Assembly: GCA_003427395.1 (NCBI GenBank)
Contig: BFEA01000038.1
Location: 3,444,452-3,474,683 of the forward strand
Source: Chara braunii
Taxonomy: Eukaryota > Streptophyta > Charophyceae > Charales > Characeae
Reading direction: 5' to 3'
DNA length: 30,232 bases
This document shows positions 28,567 through 30,232 of this stretch, in pieces (the stretch's first letter is position 1; the number at the start of each line of letters is the position of its first letter). The translations under genes and the position numbers were made by a program. The notes beneath the pieces are model-generated. The model was given only the letters and a program-made list of their open reading frames with translations, ran no database searches and was not told the DNA's origin.

Positions 28567-29445
28567 CTAATGGGGAGAGACACCAGCATTACTAAGGGAC
28601 AGGGTCTCGAGCGGGGGAAGACGGGGAGGGGGGCTTGTGCCCACTATAGATCCCGATCGCGGTGGTGGCGGGGTGAGATCCGCGTTGGTTGAACCAAGGA
28701 ACAACCAGACCGGTGCGCTCGAGCCAAGATGCGTTAAAAATAAGGAACCGGCGATTAATCTGACTAAGAGGTGAGGTTTGGGACTCTCCTCGGAGCTAGC
28801 AGCAGATGACAGAACCACTGGGTGTGTGGGTGTCGGCATGGCATTGACAATCGAACCCCCTTCGATATGAGGAAGATTTCGACTCGAGACCGACGCCTCC
28901 GTGCTCATGGCGGAAGTGCGGGTTGAGGTGGTCGGGCAACAGGCAGCCTCACCAAGAATGAGTCCCGATAAGGTAAGCAAGGAGCATAATCTGGACTGAG
29001 CGAGGATGTCAAGGGGAAGTGGCATGGGCGCAAAAGCAGTGGACGTCAATTCGGTAATGAAGGCTGAGCGGCAGAACTGTGCAAGGTAGCTGTTTCCATC
29101 AGAAACCAAGGCGGGAGAGTTGAGGGAGAACCGCCCTAGGGAGTTTCTTGATAACTGGCTTACAGATGAAGGGGAGGGAGGCCGACACTCTCCAAGATGC
29201 GGATAGGAATCCCCGGAGCGAAGGGGATATGAACGGGCGAACGGCGCCAAAATCCGGGAACTGTACCGAGTACATGAGCTAGTGGAGCAGAGGGAGGCGA
29301 AAGACTGGCCGGTGCTAGGGTGCACCGGAACCAGAGATCGCGCCAGATACATACGCCAGATCGAAGAGAAGGGAACCGAACGGGCAGATGAGAATAGGAG
29401 TGAGAGAAAAGAGAAGCTCGACGGACGTAAGTGATGGGCAACCAC
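28567..29445 (-). CDS. Long open frame of doubtful coding status
   Basis: About 292 codons without a stop on the minus strand in GC-rich sequence. The left-most codon is GTG; internal ATGs exist (for example near codon 32). The product would be rich in Ser, Pro and Leu with no recognisable domain, signal or repeat, a composition often seen opposite purine-rich DNA. Length alone is the support. It could be the remnant of a transposon protein or a chance frame. Confidence 0.2.
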   Translation of the reverse strand: MVAHHLRPSSFSFLSLLFSSARSVPFSSIWRMYLARSLVPVHPSTGQSFASLCSTSSCTRYSSRILAPFARSYPLRSGDSYPHLGECRPPSPSSVSQLSRNSLGRFSLNSPALVSDGNSYLAQFCRSAFITELTSTAFAPMPLPLDILAQSRLCSLLTLSGLILGEAACCPTTSTRTSAMSTEASVSSRNLPHIEGGSIVNAMPTPTHPVVLSSAASSEESPKPHLLVRLIAGSLFLTHLGSSAPVWLFLGSTNADLTPPPPRSGSIVGTSPPPRLPPLETLSLSNAGVSPH

Positions 29446-30140
29446 GATTGGGAGAAGACGAGTGTGGCGCTTGGCAAAGGTGAAAGGTGGGAGATTTCAC
29501 AGCAACCAGCTTGGGCAGGTTGACAAAGCGATCTCGATCCAACCTAGAGGGAGAGGTGAGCTGCGATTGGCAGGGAACAGAGAAAGGATGGATCACAGGG
29601 AAGTAAGGGATAGGAAGAGAGAATGAGCGGGAAATGAAAGAAGGTTTTGAAAATTTTAAGAAGAACAGCGGGAAGTGGGAAAAAATTTGAAGTCTAAAGA
29701 AGGAGGCTAAAGTCGGCGGAAGAAGTAAGGAGCGAGCGACGTGATTGGTGAAAGGAGGGGGGGGGAGGATGGACAAAAGGAGGAGCTAGTGGAGAACTGA
29801 GAGTATAAAAGAGAGAGAGAGGGGAGCGAGGGGGCGCGTACGAGAGGGAAGGGACGACTCTGGCGCACGAGGTTGCTGGTGCTCGGCTCACGGGAGGCGC
29901 TCGACACGGTACGCACATCCGGTGACCGCGCTAAAAGGGGCAGGGAGAGACAAAGAGAGGGAGGCTGCTTTTGCAAAAGGGGAAACGGCCACTGCCGACA
30001 CACGACCCTCAAACGAAGTCCGCGAGGCGCCGACATTCGCGACAAGGAAGCGGCGCGACCACGAGGAGGGTTGGTCGGGAAGGGCCGCTGCTCAGAAAGC
30101 GGAGGAGAGCTGAAGTCGCGTCCATGAGTGCGGGACTGAA
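29446..30140 (+). other. Purine-rich region without supported gene
   Basis: Strongly AG-biased sequence. Plus-strand frames at 29873-30127 and 29922-30113 lack an ATG at their left ends and have low-complexity basic products. Confidence 0.4.
29804..29810 (+). promoter_or_regulatory. TATA-box-like site
   Basis: TATAAAA within 'gagagtataaaagagaga', followed by GA-rich sequence as often seen in plant core promoters and 5' leaders. No downstream gene can be confirmed before the window ends. Confidence 0.3.
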
Positions 30141-30149
30141 CCGGCTCGA

Positions 30150-30232
30150 CGTAGAGAGAGAGGGGAGAGAAAGAGAAGAAGAGAGAGAGAGGGCGAAGAG
30201 AGAGCGAGAGAGAGAGAGAGAGAGAGAGAGAG
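30150..30232. repeat. GA microsatellite at the right edge
   Basis: Nearly continuous GA/GAA units running off the end of the window. Confidence 0.93.

Noticed and set aside
1-30232. LTR retrotransposon or reverse transcriptase gene
   Set aside because: I found no primer-binding site, long terminal repeat pair or recognisable reverse transcriptase, integrase or transposase motif.

Overview
The window looks like nuclear, repeat-dominated DNA from a streptophyte plant. Two U6-like snRNA copies carry a plant-type 5' end. Every organelle-derived fragment (nad1, tatC, ccmFN, cox1, nad9, SSU and LSU rRNA) reads as land-plant-like mitochondrial sequence. A cox1 exon of about 13 codons between intron-like pieces fits an intron-rich mitochondrial cox1, as in several seed-free lineages; I do not name a genus. 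No intact known protein gene is visible. The long Arg/Glu- or Ser/Leu-rich frames are translations of AG/CT microsatellites.

Layout: 1-650 holds a GA microsatellite and a truncated hAT-like MITE. 900-3010 is a degenerate repeat family carrying two U6 pseudogenes, interrupted at about 1290-1995 by a mitochondrial nad1::tatC chimera. 3100-4060 holds short dispersed repeats that recur near 24 kb and partly near 26 kb. 4060-10170 is mostly unassigned, with eroded coding-like frames (6137-7049 has a protein-level repeat). 10175-11550 is the best candidate for an unknown spliced gene, with two similar introns of about 210 nt. 12251-12913 is a complete hAT-like MITE with an 8-bp target duplication. 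14865-15745 is a degenerate minisatellite of about 70 bp.

16380-19065 is the most unusual part. It has eight short hairpin elements that share a 19-nt loop core (ATTGTTTCTAAGCTGAATG). Six have complementary inner arms; those arm sequences differ from copy to copy. The hairpins flank a compact mosaic of mitochondrial fragments: ccmFN, a group II domain V, cox1, a group I-like piece, an inverted domain V, LSU rRNA, nad9 and reversed SSU rRNA. A second hAT-like MITE is inserted inside one hairpin. 18510-20091 is repeated, apparently exactly, at 20257-21838, with the second copy starting directly after a single N, so an assembly join is likely.

21840-23300 is CT/AG microsatellite, G-rich minisatellite and a palindromic TCCGGAC array. 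24369-25190 is a tandem array whose units resemble the 3' end of a tRNA-type SINE at about 25240. 26-30 kb holds further SINE-like pieces, an inverted dispersed repeat shared with 23.6 kb, a long minus-strand frame of doubtful status and a TATA-like site near the right edge.

No operon-like cooperation is visible. The content is transposons, satellites and organelle-derived inserts layered on each other. Ns at 424, 20256, 25809, 25811 and 25825 mark weak assembly points.
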